Position numbers and translations under genes: made by a program. Of a stretch of DNA of 64,000 nucleotides, positions 52,665 through 62,243 are shown one piece after another; position 1 is the first letter of the stretch, and each line of letters begins with the position of its first letter. The stretch is from Clostridium bowmanii (GTDB taxonomy: Bacteria; Bacillota; Clostridia; Clostridiales; Clostridiaceae), in the NCBI RefSeq assembly GCF_018861315.1, contig NZ_JAHLDL010000001.1, positions 187,923 through 251,922 of the forward strand. Reading direction: 5' to 3'. The notes under the pieces are model-generated. The model did not search any database. It saw nothing but the letters and a program-made list of their open reading frames with translations, and had not been told where the DNA came from.

Positions 52665-53588
52665 TTATTCCTCAAAAAAACTGTGTTCCCATCCTTCATT
52701 AAATCTATAACAGATTGCAGGTCTTCCTGAAGTTAACTTTTCTTTTTCAGTCTTTACTACCATTTTTTTAATTTTTCTTCTGAAATTGGCTCTTGAAAAT
52801 GGTTTTTCTACATTTAATATTGCCTCATAAAGTTTTTGAGCTTCTCTTAGTGTAAAATACTCTGGTAAAAGAGTAAACGCTATTGGTGTATATTCTATCT
52901 TGTTTTTTAATCTTTCAATAGCATAATATACCAGATCAATATGATCAAAGGCAAGTTCCTCTTTACTCCATTCTAGTGGTTCATAAGTGGGTACTTTTAT
53001 TGAAATAATTCCATTCTTAATAAATCTCTCAGTGACCAGGTACCCTATTTTAATATCACCCTCATCAGAAACAAAGGTTAAATTGTAAGAATCAACTCTA
53101 GAAGTTCCTGAATTATTAGAAGAAATAAAATCTTTTCTTACGGTAAACCATTTAGCCTCTGTAGCATCATCTCCAGCTATTGGCTTAATACTCGCTTTAT
53201 TAGCTAGGGCCAAATAAGCTATTGAAATAACCCTCATTCTTGGATCTCTTTCTACAAGATCACCGAAAGTTTTTAACTGTTCAAAATATATGCTATCAAT
53301 ATTAGTCTCTTCTTTTAATTCTCTAGAGCAAGCAGCACTTAAAGCTTCATCAATATGTACAAACCCTCCTGGAATAGCATAGCAGCCAAGGTATGGGTGG
53401 TCTGCCCTCTTTATTAAGAGTATTTTAAGTGCTTTATCAGGATCTTTTTTCTCTACAGGTACGTCATCAACCGTAAAAAGTAACATATCCACTGTATTAG
53501 ATGGTCTATCATAATTTTTTGGTATATAACTGTCTAAAAACTCTTTTTCTGTTAACCCGTCTTTATTTCTTATATTTATATTTCTCAT
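52665..53588 (-). CDS. NrtR-like Nudix-domain regulator of NAD metabolism
   Basis: About 307 aa from the ATG at 53588 (AAAGGG nine bases upstream). The N-terminal Nudix domain is intact (GFVHIDEALSAACSRELKEETNI). The C-terminal third is a winged helix (FTLREAQKLYEAILNVEKPFSRANFRRKIKKM, about 245-276), as in NrtR repressors, which sense NAD precursors or ADP-ribose. First gene of the NAD salvage operon, so it is probably an autoregulator. Catalytic hydrolase activity may be retained; which function dominates cannot be read from the sequence. Confidence 0.85.
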   Translation of the reverse strand: MRNINIRNKDGLTEKEFLDSYIPKNYDRPSNTVDMLLFTVDDVPVEKKDPDKALKILLIKRADHPYLGCYAIPGGFVHIDEALSAACSRELKEETNIDSIYFEQLKTFGDLVERDPRMRVISIAYLALANKASIKPIAGDDATEAKWFTVRKDFISSNNSGTSRVDSYNLTFVSDEGDIKIGYLVTERFIKNGIISIKVPTYEPLEWSKEELAFDHIDLVYYAIERLKNKIEYTPIAFTLLPEYFTLREAQKLYEAILNVEKPFSRANFRRKIKKMVVKTEKEKLTSGRPAICYRFNEGWEHSFFEE

Positions 53589-53654
53589 AATCATTTTCCC
53601 TTTCTTATTTATACTTTTTATTTTATGACTATGTACGTCAATATGCTTTGTATT

Positions 53655-53694
53655 ACTTTGATACTATAACCTTAGCACCATTATAATACAAAGT
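53655..53694. promoter_or_regulatory. Candidate NrtR operator region
   Basis: Imperfect inverted repeat ACTTTGATACTATAA / TTATAATACAAAGT with an 11-base middle, overlapping a minus-strand TATAAT (53680-53685), about 65-105 bases upstream of the NrtR-like start. Inferred from position only. Confidence 0.35.
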
Positions 53695-53850
53695 CAATAC
53701 CTTTTCTACTTTCTTCTATTTATACTTATAATTTATTAACTTAGTATAAATTCAGCATAATTCATTAGTTTTTTACTCCTATAACCTTTAAAACCTAGCT
53801 TTTTTTTAGTATAATGTTCATTATAAAGCTCAAAAAGGAGAAGATCATTT

Positions 53851-54588
53851 ATGTATTGTTCTAAATGTGGTTATGAGTTAGAAGATGGCACAAATTTTTG
53901 TAGGAAATGTGGTAGTAAAAACATATATAATAATTTAATACCTAAGGAAAGAAAGTCAACTTTAAACGCAAATATCACTTCAAAAGAAAATAATATTAAC
54001 CAAAATAATTTAAAAGTATCTAATTTAAACGAAACTAATTCAAACGAAATAAATAGTAAACAAACTACATCAAAAGAAATTGGTACTAAACAAACTAAAC
54101 ATAAAGGTTTTATTATACTTGGTATTTTAATAGTAGTATTATCTGTAGGCTTTGGAAGCTATTATGTATCGATTTCAAAATTGCTCTCGGATAATTCTAA
54201 AAATTCAGAGAAGACTTCCACCAAAAATAAGGTTATTCCTAATAATAAAACCACTAATAGCTCTGAAGTAAAAAAAGAAGTTGTTCCACCTAAAAATAGT
54301 AATGATATAAGTAACATTAATTCCCCTACCTATTTTATTTTCCCTAAAAGTGAAAGTGAAAAGCTTTTAGATTCTGATTTATCCCTATTAAAAAAAGAAA
54401 ACTTAACTTTAGCTAGAAATGAAATTTATGCTAGGCATGGTTTTATATTTAAAACAGAAGCATATAGAACCTATTTTAATAAGAAATCTTGGTACAGTGA
54501 AAACCCTAATTTTAAAGGGTCTGATGAAGAATTAACTGATGTAGAAACATATAATATAAAAATAATTTCAAAATATGAAAATAAATAA
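53851..54588 (+). CDS. Zinc-ribbon membrane protein with C-terminal YARHG domain
   Basis: 245 aa. N-terminal zinc ribbon CSKCGYELEDGTNFCRKCG; a low-complexity Asn/Ser/Lys spacer of short repeats (about 30-85); one membrane helix (about 88-107); a second polar linker; then a YARHG domain (LARNEIYARHGFIFKTEAY, about 193-211). The YARHG domain is expected outside the membrane. Its function is unknown; related proteins are common in clostridia. The start follows AAAAAGGAGAAGATC, and a TATAAT lies at 53810-53815. Confidence 0.85.
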   Translation: MYCSKCGYELEDGTNFCRKCGSKNIYNNLIPKERKSTLNANITSKENNINQNNLKVSNLNETNSNEINSKQTTSKEIGTKQTKHKGFIILGILIVVLSVGFGSYYVSISKLLSDNSKNSEKTSTKNKVIPNNKTTNSSEVKKEVVPPKNSNDISNINSPTYFIFPKSESEKLLDSDLSLLKKENLTLARNEIYARHGFIFKTEAYRTYFNKKSWYSENPNFKGSDEELTDVETYNIKIISKYENK

Positions 54589-54612
54589 AAACCAACAACA
54601 ATTAAAAAGAGT

Positions 54613-54664
54613 ATTTAAATTAGAAAAAGGGTAGCAATTTTGCTACCCTTTTTCTAATTTAAAT
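54613..54664. terminator. Strong bidirectional terminator
   Basis: Perfect 24-bp arms around TAGAAAAAGGGTAGCA with a 4-base loop, between the YARHG and phosphatase genes. Confidence 0.92.
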
Positions 54665-54700
54665 ATTTTGTATATTTCATTTTTTACTCAGTTGCCATCA

Positions 54701-55348
54701 TTAATCTTTTAATCTTTCTACCAATTCCACTAATTCTTCCATACTATCTACAACATAGTCAGGTTCATACTTTAGGAGCATGTCCATAGGTAGAGCGCTC
54801 CACCCAACAATTACGGAGGTAATCCCTGCATTTTTTGCGCATAATATATCATAGGGACTATCCCCAACAAGCATGGTTTCCTCTGCTTTTCCTTTAAGTT
54901 CCTTTAAAGCCATAAATGCTGGAGTAGGGTCTGGCTTATGTATCTCTGTGTTATCTGCTCCTACAATACTTTCAAAGTAATCCACTAGTCCAAAATGATT
55001 CAATCCTCTCATGGCGGAATCATTTAACCTTGAAGTTACAATTCCCAGCTTATAGCCTTGATTATGAAACTCTATTATCCCTTCCTTTACACCACTGCGG
55101 ATGGTAATTAGCTTTTCAAAGTTTCCAACTTGAAAACTTCGATACGTTTTAATAGCTTCATCGCTAACATCACCAAACTCCCTGTCTACTGTAATTTTTA
55201 AAATTTCCCCAAAGTTTTTAATAATTTTTTCTCTATCTACCTGTTTATTCAAATGTGTTTGATACGTATATTGAAAAGATTGTATAATTAATTCATTAGT
55301 ATCTACTAGTGTCCCATCAAAATCAAACAAAATATTGCGAATGGCCAT
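54701..55348 (-). CDS. HAD-family phosphatase, PpaX (pyrophosphatase)-like
   Basis: 215 aa, the normal PpaX size. Motif I FDFDGTLVDTNELI, motif II IVTSRLN, motif III Lys in HKPDPTPAF, motif IV MLVGDSPYDILCAKNAG. It hydrolyses pyrophosphate or a small phosphate ester in the cytosol. The HAD fold is certain; the PpaX assignment is a likely match. The start follows GAAGGAGAAAAAATT. Monocistronic. Confidence 0.87.
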   Translation of the reverse strand: MAIRNILFDFDGTLVDTNELIIQSFQYTYQTHLNKQVDREKIIKNFGEILKITVDREFGDVSDEAIKTYRSFQVGNFEKLITIRSGVKEGIIEFHNQGYKLGIVTSRLNDSAMRGLNHFGLVDYFESIVGADNTEIHKPDPTPAFMALKELKGKAEETMLVGDSPYDILCAKNAGITSVIVGWSALPMDMLLKYEPDYVVDSMEELVELVERLKD

Positions 55349-55449
55349 AATTTTTTCTCCTTCTTAGCTCCTGAGCAGCTGAGTTATTATGATGCTTTCA
55401 TTTTAACAAAAAACCAGCTGTTTTAAAAGGAAAACTTACGCAACAAAAA

Positions 55450-55477
55450 AACTGCCAAAATATATATTTTAGCAGTT
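55450..55477. terminator. Terminator-like hairpin, family B copy 3
   Basis: AACTGCcAAAATAT / ATATTTTaGCAGTT, matching the family B core with two changes. It lies about 90 bases after the small acidic protein gene. Confidence 0.75.
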
Positions 55478-55566
55478 CCCTTCACTGACCCTCGCCATTT
55501 TACTTATGTTTTCTTTAAATTTCCTCAACTTAAATTAGAATTGTTCTTCTCTAAATTTTATCTTTT

Positions 55567-55731
55567 CTAATGAAACTTATCATTCATATAAGGTACCTCA
55601 TTAGTCCATACCTTCTCTAAATAATCCTTTTGCTTCACTATATTTTCCTCAAAATTTTCTACTGCATCTTTAGTAAGGTTACCTACATTTTCAATATTAA
55701 CAACCTTTTCTTCAACACATTTTTGGTTCAT
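55567..55731 (-). CDS. Small acidic protein (54 aa)
   Basis: The ATG at 55731 is preceded by GGGAGGATTTTTT, an excellent ribosome binding site. The peptide begins MNQKCVEEKVVNIENVGN and ends PYMNDKFH, with many Glu/Lys residues and one Cys. I recognise no family. It has its own terminator hairpin downstream, which supports a real gene. Confidence 0.6.
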   Translation of the reverse strand: MNQKCVEEKVVNIENVGNLTKDAVENFEENIVKQKDYLEKVWTNEVPYMNDKFH

Positions 55732-55941
55732 AAAAAATCCTCCCTACTAAATTGATTTTTTAAACATCTATATAATATAACAAGTAAAAGATGTCTATTA
55801 GTAGTATATCCCATAAGTTGATATTTTATAACATTTCATACCAAGGTCTTTTCGGAGCATAAAATAAAAAAGCAGGAATACCTGCTTAAGAATTAAATTG
55901 ACCATATATTTTTGCACATCTTTGTATTTATTTAAATTAAT
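55732..55941. other. Intergenic gap
   Basis: About 210 AT-rich bases upstream of the small acidic gene. A short hairpin-like region around 55865-55890 is the only visible structure. Confidence 0.35.
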
Positions 55942-56194
55942 TTATAGATTTTCCCTTTTGATAATGACAACTTCCTTATGTATACTAGTTAAATCTCCAA
56001 TAAGTGTTCCAAACATCGAAATAAATGTATATATAAAGCACCAAATTAGAAAACCCGAATTAAATATGGTAAATGATGCAATAACCCAAAATACAAAATT
56101 AATCATTAAAATAACAAACATTTTTTTAAATATAAGTTGCATTATTAAAGATGTTATAAGGACTAATACTGGGTATGTGAATAATCATTTCCAT
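55942..56194 (-). pseudogene. Remnant of a DUF2651-like small membrane protein
   Basis: Starting with ATG at 56194, MEMII, a frameshift is needed to reach TYPVLVLITSLIMQLIFKK and the following text, VILMINFVFWVIASFTIFNS then GFLIWCFIYTFISMFG, ending at 55942. The hydrophobic pattern resembles DUF2651 proteins of about 80 aa. No ribosome binding site precedes the ATG. It could also be a short true gene starting at the ATG at 56142 (66 aa), which has no ribosome site. Confidence 0.4.
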
Positions 56195-56349
56195 TGATTC
56201 ATTAGTGTAAATATTAAAGATATTAATCATATCCGTATCACTGCCTTTAATTATTCTAATAGTTAAAGTTTACTTTTTATTTTTATATAATACAACTCAT
56301 AGACCTCATAACATATATTTTAGTACATAAACGGAATATAAAAGGTAAA

Positions 56350-56391
56350 AAATATAGAGTAGAAACTGCATGCAGTGTCTACTCTATATTT
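56350..56391. terminator. Terminator of the dbpA gene
   Basis: AAATATAGAGTAGA / TCTACTCTATATTT with inner ACTGCA/TGCAGT, next to the dbpA stop. Confidence 0.85.
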
Positions 56392-56392
56392 C

Positions 56393-57841
56393 TTATTCGT
56401 ATATAACTTTACTAACACTACGAAGTCTACCTTTAATAGGTGTCTCTTGTAACTGCTGGAATACTAATTCACCTTTATTATTTAATATCTCAACAAAGGT
56501 GGATATATCAATTATATTGATAATTCCTATATCACCCTTTGTCATGCCCTCAATACTGCAAAGAGTGCCTACTATATCCATGGCCCTCATCTTTGTTTTC
56601 TTACCTGCATTAATATGTAATTTCATAATTTCTTTACTGAGCTCTGCACCTTTTGCTTCTTTAAGTTCAGGTGTAGTATTCATCTTGTCTTCAAATTCTT
56701 CTTTGGCATCATTTACAGTTTCCACTTCCGGTTTTGTCTTAAGTGGAATCTCTTTACCGATATATTCTTGTATATCCTCTAAAAACCTGTTTTCATTTGG
56801 CGACGAAAAAGTAATTGCATGACCAAGCTTACCTATACGCCCAGTTCTTCCTATCCTATGAACATAGCTTTCCCTATCTTCAGGTATATCGTAATTAATT
56901 ACAAGTGAAATATCATCTATATCTATGCCTCTGGCTGCAACATCTGTAGCTACCAAATATCTAAAATACCCCTTCTTAAAATCATTCATTACTATTAATC
57001 TATCACTTTGTTCCATTCCACCGTGAATTTTCTTACAAGTATAATTGAGATTTACCATCTCACTATAAACCTCATCTACCTTGATTTTTCTATTACAAAA
57101 TATCATACAGCTATCTGGGTTTTCTACTACAGTTATATCTCTTAAAAGCTTTATTTTGTCCTGTTCATTTACGTTATATCTTTCTTGGCTTATATTATCT
57201 TCAGCTTTATTTTCATCTTCTATGTCAATACGTACGGGATCTTTCATGTACTTGCTACATAGTTTCTCTATATGTTTAGGCATTGTAGCTGACAATAACA
57301 TGGTGACACGATATTTGGGCAAGCTATTTATTATGATTTCAATCTGATCTACAAATCCCATATTAAGCATTTCATCAGCTTCATCTATAACAAGATACTT
57401 TATATTTGACATATCTATTGTACCTTTATCCAAATGATCTATAATACGACCAGGTGTGCCAACTACCACATGAGTTTTTTGTTTAAGTTCTTTTTTCTGA
57501 TTATAGAAAGAGTCCTGCCCATAAATTGCGGCTACTTTAAGTCTTTTAAACCTACCGATATTAAAAATATCTTCTTTGACTTGGATAGCAAGTTCTCTTG
57601 TTGGTGTAAGAACTAATGCTTGAGGTTTATTTTCTTCCCAATCTACAAGCTGACAAATAGGAATGCCATATGCTGCAGTCTTCCCGCTGCCAGTTTGTGA
57701 CTTTACTACTACATCCTTTTTCGCCAGTACAGCAGGTATAACCTGCTCCTGCACCTTTGTTAAATCTGTGAAACTCAGCAGACTAATTGCTTTTAATAAA
57801 TCACTGCTTAATTTAAAATCTTCAAAATTTGCTTTTTTCAT
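56393..57841 (-). CDS. dbpA: DEAD-box ATP-dependent RNA helicase, DbpA type
   Basis: 482 aa. Q motif and motif I (KSQTGSGKTAAYG), Ia (LTPTREL), II (VIDEADEM), III (LLSATMP), V (ATDVAARGIDIDD), VI (HRIGRTGR) are all present. The C-terminal domain GKKTKMRAMDIVGTLCSIEGMTKGDIG (about 400-428) is the DbpA RNA-binding fold that recognises hairpin 92 of 23S rRNA. It acts in ribosome large-subunit maturation. The start follows AAAAGAGATGATTT. Its stop is adjacent to the hairpin at 56350-56391. Confidence 0.93.
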   Translation of the reverse strand: MKKANFEDFKLSSDLLKAISLLSFTDLTKVQEQVIPAVLAKKDVVVKSQTGSGKTAAYGIPICQLVDWEENKPQALVLTPTRELAIQVKEDIFNIGRFKRLKVAAIYGQDSFYNQKKELKQKTHVVVGTPGRIIDHLDKGTIDMSNIKYLVIDEADEMLNMGFVDQIEIIINSLPKYRVTMLLSATMPKHIEKLCSKYMKDPVRIDIEDENKAEDNISQERYNVNEQDKIKLLRDITVVENPDSCMIFCNRKIKVDEVYSEMVNLNYTCKKIHGGMEQSDRLIVMNDFKKGYFRYLVATDVAARGIDIDDISLVINYDIPEDRESYVHRIGRTGRIGKLGHAITFSSPNENRFLEDIQEYIGKEIPLKTKPEVETVNDAKEEFEDKMNTTPELKEAKGAELSKEIMKLHINAGKKTKMRAMDIVGTLCSIEGMTKGDIGIINIIDISTFVEILNNKGELVFQQLQETPIKGRLRSVSKVIYE

Positions 57842-57887
57842 TAAATCATCTCTTTTCTTATATTTCCACTACTATTATAACCCTAGC

Positions 57888-58742
57888 TTATTTGTTTCTT
57901 TGCTTCTTTTTAGTAGCTTTTACTTGCTTTTTTTTACCTTTATTTTTATTGTTTTTTTTCATCTTATTAATTCCTTGCATAAATACAGATTTAGAATCAC
58001 TACTCTCCTTAATAAAACATCTCCAGCATCCTAACTCTTCTATGGTATCCATAACAAATGAATATCCTTCATCTTTTAATTTCGGGAATTTTTCTTTATC
58101 ATGGATTTTAATAGCACCATCCACTTCTTCTAGGGATATGCACTCCACGTCAACTAATTCATCTTTATATGCTTTTTTTATGTACTCATACAATTCACTA
58201 GGACCAACCTCACAAGAATCATATATAAGCTCATTCCAAACTTGTGAAAATTCTCTTTCAAGTTTTCCTTCAAATAGACTTTTATAGAAGTCCAGAACTT
58301 CACCTTGAGATATAACACCTTCTCCCAGTAACACAATAAATGATTTAATAGCAGCACATCTAACATATTCATTAACATTGCTATCTTCCACTAATCTTTT
58401 TATTGGATCCATATCGCTTCCACAAACGGAAGCTAAAATTTTATGTAAATCCTCCGTAAGAAAATCCCCAAAAATATCATCTGGAATTTCCTTTGGCATA
58501 CTAACTAAATCTATAATACGCATAAAACTTTGTTTTTCTCTAAACTGTGCTAATAAGAATGTTGCATATATATGTGCAAAATAATTATGTTTTTCTAAAA
58601 TCTCCTCATAATTTTCTTTGGCATTTTTTAATATTTCAATTAATTCTGGTATATATTTTTCTCTATGGTTTATTATTTCCTTTAATTGGGCTTCTGGAAA
58701 CTTACCATTATTATATTCAATTTGTTTAATTAATTCATTCAT
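57888..58742 (-). CDS. DUF1186 protein
   Basis: 284 aa, hydrophilic, with no signal or membrane helix. LIKQIEYNNGKFPEAQLKEII and YFAHIYATFLLAQFREKQSFMRIIDLV are the N-terminal hallmarks, with NELIYDSCEVGPSELYEYIKKAY near 165. The extreme C-terminus is a Lys-rich tail (MKKNNKNKGKKKQVKATKKK). The family has no known activity. The start follows GAAGGAGTTTTATTATA. It lies 46 bases upstream of dbpA and may be read with it. Confidence 0.8.
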   Translation of the reverse strand: MNELIKQIEYNNGKFPEAQLKEIINHREKYIPELIEILKNAKENYEEILEKHNYFAHIYATFLLAQFREKQSFMRIIDLVSMPKEIPDDIFGDFLTEDLHKILASVCGSDMDPIKRLVEDSNVNEYVRCAAIKSFIVLLGEGVISQGEVLDFYKSLFEGKLEREFSQVWNELIYDSCEVGPSELYEYIKKAYKDELVDVECISLEEVDGAIKIHDKEKFPKLKDEGYSFVMDTIEELGCWRCFIKESSDSKSVFMQGINKMKKNNKNKGKKKQVKATKKKQRNK

Positions 58743-58888
58743 TATAATAAAACTCCTTCTTCATTTGAATTTTTCCTAAAATATCATTTATTACTCACAG
58801 AAGGGACTTAACTCCCTAATGGACCTATTATATTATATCCTTTTTTCTTACTTTATGCACTAATGATTAATAGTTTTGTTTGTTAATT

Positions 58889-58972
58889 ATGTTACTACTT
58901 AGATACTATTTTGCTGTAGATCCTGAATGGAATGTTTGTCTAAAGTGTGGCTCTAAATTAAAACAACTATAA
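58889..58972 (+). pseudogene. Probable fragment of a zinc-ribbon gene (27 codons)
   Basis: ATG-initiated frame ending WNVCLKCGSKLKQL, with a single CxxC half-ribbon. There is no ribosome binding site, and the second zinc half is missing. Probably a gene remnant; it could be chance. Confidence 0.3.
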
Positions 58973-58977
58973 AAAAG

Positions 58978-59012
58978 TGCTGTAATTCCTTAAATTAAAG
59001 GAATTACAGCAT
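58978..59012. terminator. Terminator of the ECF S-component gene
   Basis: TGCTGTAATTCCTTT / AAAGGAATTACAGCA, perfect 15-bp arms with a 5-base loop, just after the stop codon. Confidence 0.92.
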
Positions 59013-59014
59013 TT

Positions 59015-59797
59015 TTAATATTTAGGATGTGTTCTAAACACTAATTCATATACATTTAAAAGTAAAGATATCATATATGACTGAATTAAAACCATTAGAC
59101 ATGATTCTGCAATTCTAGGAATCCATAAAACCATGAACCCAATACTTGAAAGTCCAGGTACAAATAATATTAAAAGATAAGTATTAATAGATGAAATTAC
59201 TATTGTAGGCAATCCTATAGCTAACATCATTTTAATATAGTTGTCATACAATTTATTTTCAGTATTGTTTCTCTTAATCAAAGTATTAATAAATAGAATT
59301 AAAAAACCAAGCAGTGCAATAACTTCCAGTCCGATCCCAATAAACTGAGTTTTCTTTCCCAGCAAAAATACCAATTTTCCTAAATATGATTTTGGAAATA
59401 CAAATATTACAACATTATTAATAATTCCTATTAGTCCTAAAGTTACGAAAAAAGAAATATAGTGTTTTACTAATTTTTCAGCATTAACAATCTTTGCGTA
59501 TCTCCATATTAGTCCCGGAATAAATCCTGAAAGCATTGTTGTTAAAGTAAACAGCGGAATATAAGGTCCCATAGGTTTTAGAATATATGCAAGAATGTCC
59601 ACAATGCCACCAGCAAATGCACCATAAATTGGCCCATAAATAATTCCAGGAAGAATATAGAAAATTCCATCAAAACTAATTCTCATAGCTCCTACACCAC
59701 CAATTGGTATCATTATACCCATTGACCTTATAATTACGGCAATTGCAATAAAGACAGAAGTTGAAACCAAAATTTTTGTACTCATCTTTTCTTTCAT
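59015..59797 (-). CDS. ECF transporter S component, folate (FolT)-like
   Basis: 260 aa with six or seven membrane helices. MKEKMSTKILVSTSVFIAIAVIIRSMGIMIP and ISFDGIFYILPGIIYGPIYGAFAGGIVDILAYILKPMGPYIPLFTLTTMLSGFIPGLI (about 37-95) follow the folate S-component pattern. It would bind a vitamin and team with the shared EcfAAT module elsewhere. It lies behind folate-dependent histidine genes, which supports folate as ligand. The start follows TTGGAGGTATTTAA. A terminator between it and fchA means it may have a separate promoter or be read through. Confidence 0.82.
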   Translation of the reverse strand: MKEKMSTKILVSTSVFIAIAVIIRSMGIMIPIGGVGAMRISFDGIFYILPGIIYGPIYGAFAGGIVDILAYILKPMGPYIPLFTLTTMLSGFIPGLIWRYAKIVNAEKLVKHYISFFVTLGLIGIINNVVIFVFPKSYLGKLVFLLGKKTQFIGIGLEVIALLGFLILFINTLIKRNNTENKLYDNYIKMMLAIGLPTIVISSINTYLLILFVPGLSSIGFMVLWIPRIAESCLMVLIQSYMISLLLNVYELVFRTHPKY

Positions 59798-59823
59798 TTA
59801 AATACCTCCAACATATTAAAAAC

Positions 59824-59855
59824 AACCTGAAGTAAATGATAATCTACCTCAGGTT
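59824..59855 (-). terminator. Terminator after fchA
   Basis: Minus-strand arms AACCTGAgGTA / TACtTCAGGTT followed by TTTTT; it separates fchA from the ECF gene. Confidence 0.8.
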
Positions 59856-59873
59856 GATGGTTATTGTATCCTT

Positions 59874-60494
59874 TTACATAACTACTTTGCTAAGTATTTG
59901 TTTTTCTCTTTCAACTACATTCGTTTCAAGAACAGAAACTTTTTTTTCAAACTCAGCTACAAATTCACTATCCTTGATTGAGGATAAATTTATTTTCACA
60001 TTGTATAGTGCTGCTAAAACTGCACTTCTTGCCATCATAGCAGCTACAGCACCATCAGTTACTGCATTTTTATTTCCATGTTCTACTGCTTTTTCTGAGT
60101 AATCCATAAGTTTATATGCATCTTCTGCTATCTTATATGGAGTCTGAGATGCATACTTTAATGCATTTTGAATAGCTTCTTTTCTTATGGTTTTTTCTTC
60201 ATCATTGTCTTTTGGTAATTTAAAGGAATCCATCACTCTGTGAAAAGCCTCTGAATCCTTATCAATATACCCTACAAATTTTTCTTTGTATATATTAGCT
60301 TGTTCATAAACTTCTTTCATTTCTACTTCATAACTTTCATAACCTTTTTTGCCAATAGTTAAGCTTGCAACCATTGAGACAAGCGCTGCTGCAGATGAAG
60401 CTGCTAGTGCCGCAATGCTTCCACCTCCTGGTACAGGACAATTTTGTGAAGTTTGGTCAATGAATTCTTTAACACTTTTATCAACTAATAACAT
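59874..60494 (-). CDS. fchA: Formimidoyltetrahydrofolate cyclodeaminase
   Basis: 206 aa. CPVPGGGSIAALAASSAAALVSMVASLTIGKK (about 19-50) is the FTCD-C/FchA signature and EHGNKNAVTDGAVAAMMARSAVLAALYNVKINL (about 137-169) the second. Converts 5-formimino-THF to 5,10-methenyl-THF and ammonia. The start follows AGAAAGGAGAAAATCACT. Last gene of the histidine operon before a terminator. It is 26 bases from fhs. Confidence 0.93.
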   Translation of the reverse strand: MLLVDKSVKEFIDQTSQNCPVPGGGSIAALAASSAAALVSMVASLTIGKKGYESYEVEMKEVYEQANIYKEKFVGYIDKDSEAFHRVMDSFKLPKDNDEEKTIRKEAIQNALKYASQTPYKIAEDAYKLMDYSEKAVEHGNKNAVTDGAVAAMMARSAVLAALYNVKINLSSIKDSEFVAEFEKKVSVLETNVVEREKQILSKVVM

Positions 60495-60520
60495 AGTGAT
60501 TTTCTCCTTTCTGCATCTTA

Positions 60521-62200
60521 TTAAAATAATCCTGTTATAACTCCATTTTTATCTATATCCATCTTTTCTGCTGCGGTAACTCTCGGAAGTCCTGGCATAG
60601 TCATTATGTTGCCAGCTTCGCACACAATAAATCCAGCGCCTGCAGAAGCTCTTATCGTCTTTATTGTAATCTTAAATCCTTTCGGAGCGCCGAGAAGTTT
60701 AGCATCATCAGACAGGGAGTATTGAGTTTTAGCAATGCATATTGGCATCTTATCTAGCCCTAATTCTTCAAGTTTTTTTATCTGCTTTTTAGCATTTGCT
60801 TCAAACACTACTCCATCTCCACCATATATTTCGCGAACAATTGTATCTATTTTTTCTTTTATAGAACTATTTACATCATAAATAGGTTTAAAGTTTGACT
60901 CCTCAGTTTCTATAAGTTTTACAAGCTTCTCAGCCATCTGAGTTCCGCCTTCTGAACCTTTAGCCCATACTTCATTAAGTGCTACTTCAACTCCAAACTC
61001 CTTGCATTTTGCTATAAGAAGTTCTATTTCACTTTCTGTATCTTTACTAAATCTATTTACTGCAACCATCACAGGTACATTGAATTTCCTTATATTTTCA
61101 ACTTGTTTTTTTAAGTTCTCAAATCCACTATCAAGAGCTTCAAGATTTTCTATTCCTAAATCTGCTTTAGCTACTCCACCATGCATTTTTAGTGCTCTTA
61201 TAGTAGCAACTATAAGAGTAGCCGCTGGTTTTAACTCTCCATATCTACATTTTATATCAAAGAACTTTTCTCCACCAAGGTCCGCACCGAACCCTGCCTC
61301 AGTTACTAAATAATCACAAAGTTTAAGTCCAAGCTTTGTAGCTATAAGACTATTGCATCCATGAGCTATGTTTGCAAATGGTCCACCATGTATTATTGCT
61401 GGTGAATTTTCTAATGTCTGAACTATATTGGGCTTTATAGCATCTTTCATCAAAAGAGCCATTGCTCCATTAACCTTAATATCCTTTGCAGTTACTGGAT
61501 CACTATCCATGTTATAAGCTACTATTATTTTACCAAGCCTCTCTTTAAGATCCATTAAATCCTTAGAAAGACAAAGAATAGCCATAACCTCCGATGCAAC
61601 ACTAATCATGAAACCATCTTCTCTTGGGAAACCGCACACTTTTCCACCAAGACCAACAACTATATTTCTAAGAGCTCTGTCATTCATATCCATAACTCTT
61701 TTAAATACAATCTGCCTAATATCAATTTTCAGGATATTACCTTGATGAATATGATTGTCTATTGCTGCTGATAACAGATTATTTGCTGCAGTAATAGCAT
61801 GCATATCTCCTGTAAAGTGGAGATTAATATCTTCCATAGGAACTACTTGAGCATATCCGCCACCTGCCGCTCCTCCTTTAATCCCAAACACAGGTCCCAG
61901 TGAAGGCTCTCTTAATGCTATACACGCCTTTTTCCCTATTCTATTTAAAGCATCTCCAAGACCAATAGAAGTTGTTGATTTTCCCTCTCCTGCTGGTGTT
62001 GGAGTGATTGCTGTAACAAGTATCAGTTTCCCATCTTTTTTATCCTTTAATCTATCAAATATACTTAAAGAAACTTTTGCCTTGTACTTACCGTAAGCTT
62101 CTAATTCATCCTCTTCAATTCCTAATTTTTCAGCTATTTTTGTAATTGGTAGCATCTTAGCCTTTTGAGCTATTTCAATATCACTTGGAACGATATTCAT
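60521..62200 (-). CDS. fhs: Formate--tetrahydrofolate ligase
   Basis: 559 aa, the normal length, from the ATG at 62200 (GGGGAG site; a TTG at 62209 is too close to it). [20 protein letters not shown] (about 65-84) is the ATP-binding loop, and the further family stretches are [20 protein letters not shown] and [20 protein letters not shown]. Links formate, THF and ATP. With ftcD and fchA it can run in reverse to gain ATP from the one-carbon unit of histidine, or serve purine and acetogenic metabolism. Confidence 0.96.
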   Translation of the reverse strand: MNIVPSDIEIAQKAKMLPITKIAEKLGIEEDELEAYGKYKAKVSLSIFDRLKDKKDGKLILVTAITPTPAGEGKSTTSIGLGDALNRIGKKACIALREPSLGPVFGIKGGAAGGGYAQVVPMEDINLHFTGDMHAITAANNLLSAAIDNHIHQGNILKIDIRQIVFKRVMDMNDRALRNIVVGLGGKVCGFPREDGFMISVASEVMAILCLSKDLMDLKERLGKIIVAYNMDSDPVTAKDIKVNGAMALLMKDAIKPNIVQTLENSPAIIHGGPFANIAHGCNSLIATKLGLKLCDYLVTEAGFGADLGGEKFFDIKCRYGELKPAATLIVATIRALKMHGGVAKADLGIENLEALDSGFENLKKQVENIRKFNVPVMVAVNRFSKDTESEIELLIAKCKEFGVEVALNEVWAKGSEGGTQMAEKLVKLIETEESNFKPIYDVNSSIKEKIDTIVREIYGGDGVVFEANAKKQIKKLEELGLDKMPICIAKTQYSLSDDAKLLGAPKGFKITIKTIRASAGAGFIVCEAGNIMTMPGLPRVTAAEKMDIDKNGVITGLF

Positions 62201-62243
62201 ATAATTCAACTCCCCATCATATTTAATAATATTTTAGAATTTA

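Noticed and set aside
59798-59873. THF riboswitch upstream of the folate S component
   Set aside because: The only structure is a simple terminator hairpin of fchA; no THF aptamer bases were seen.
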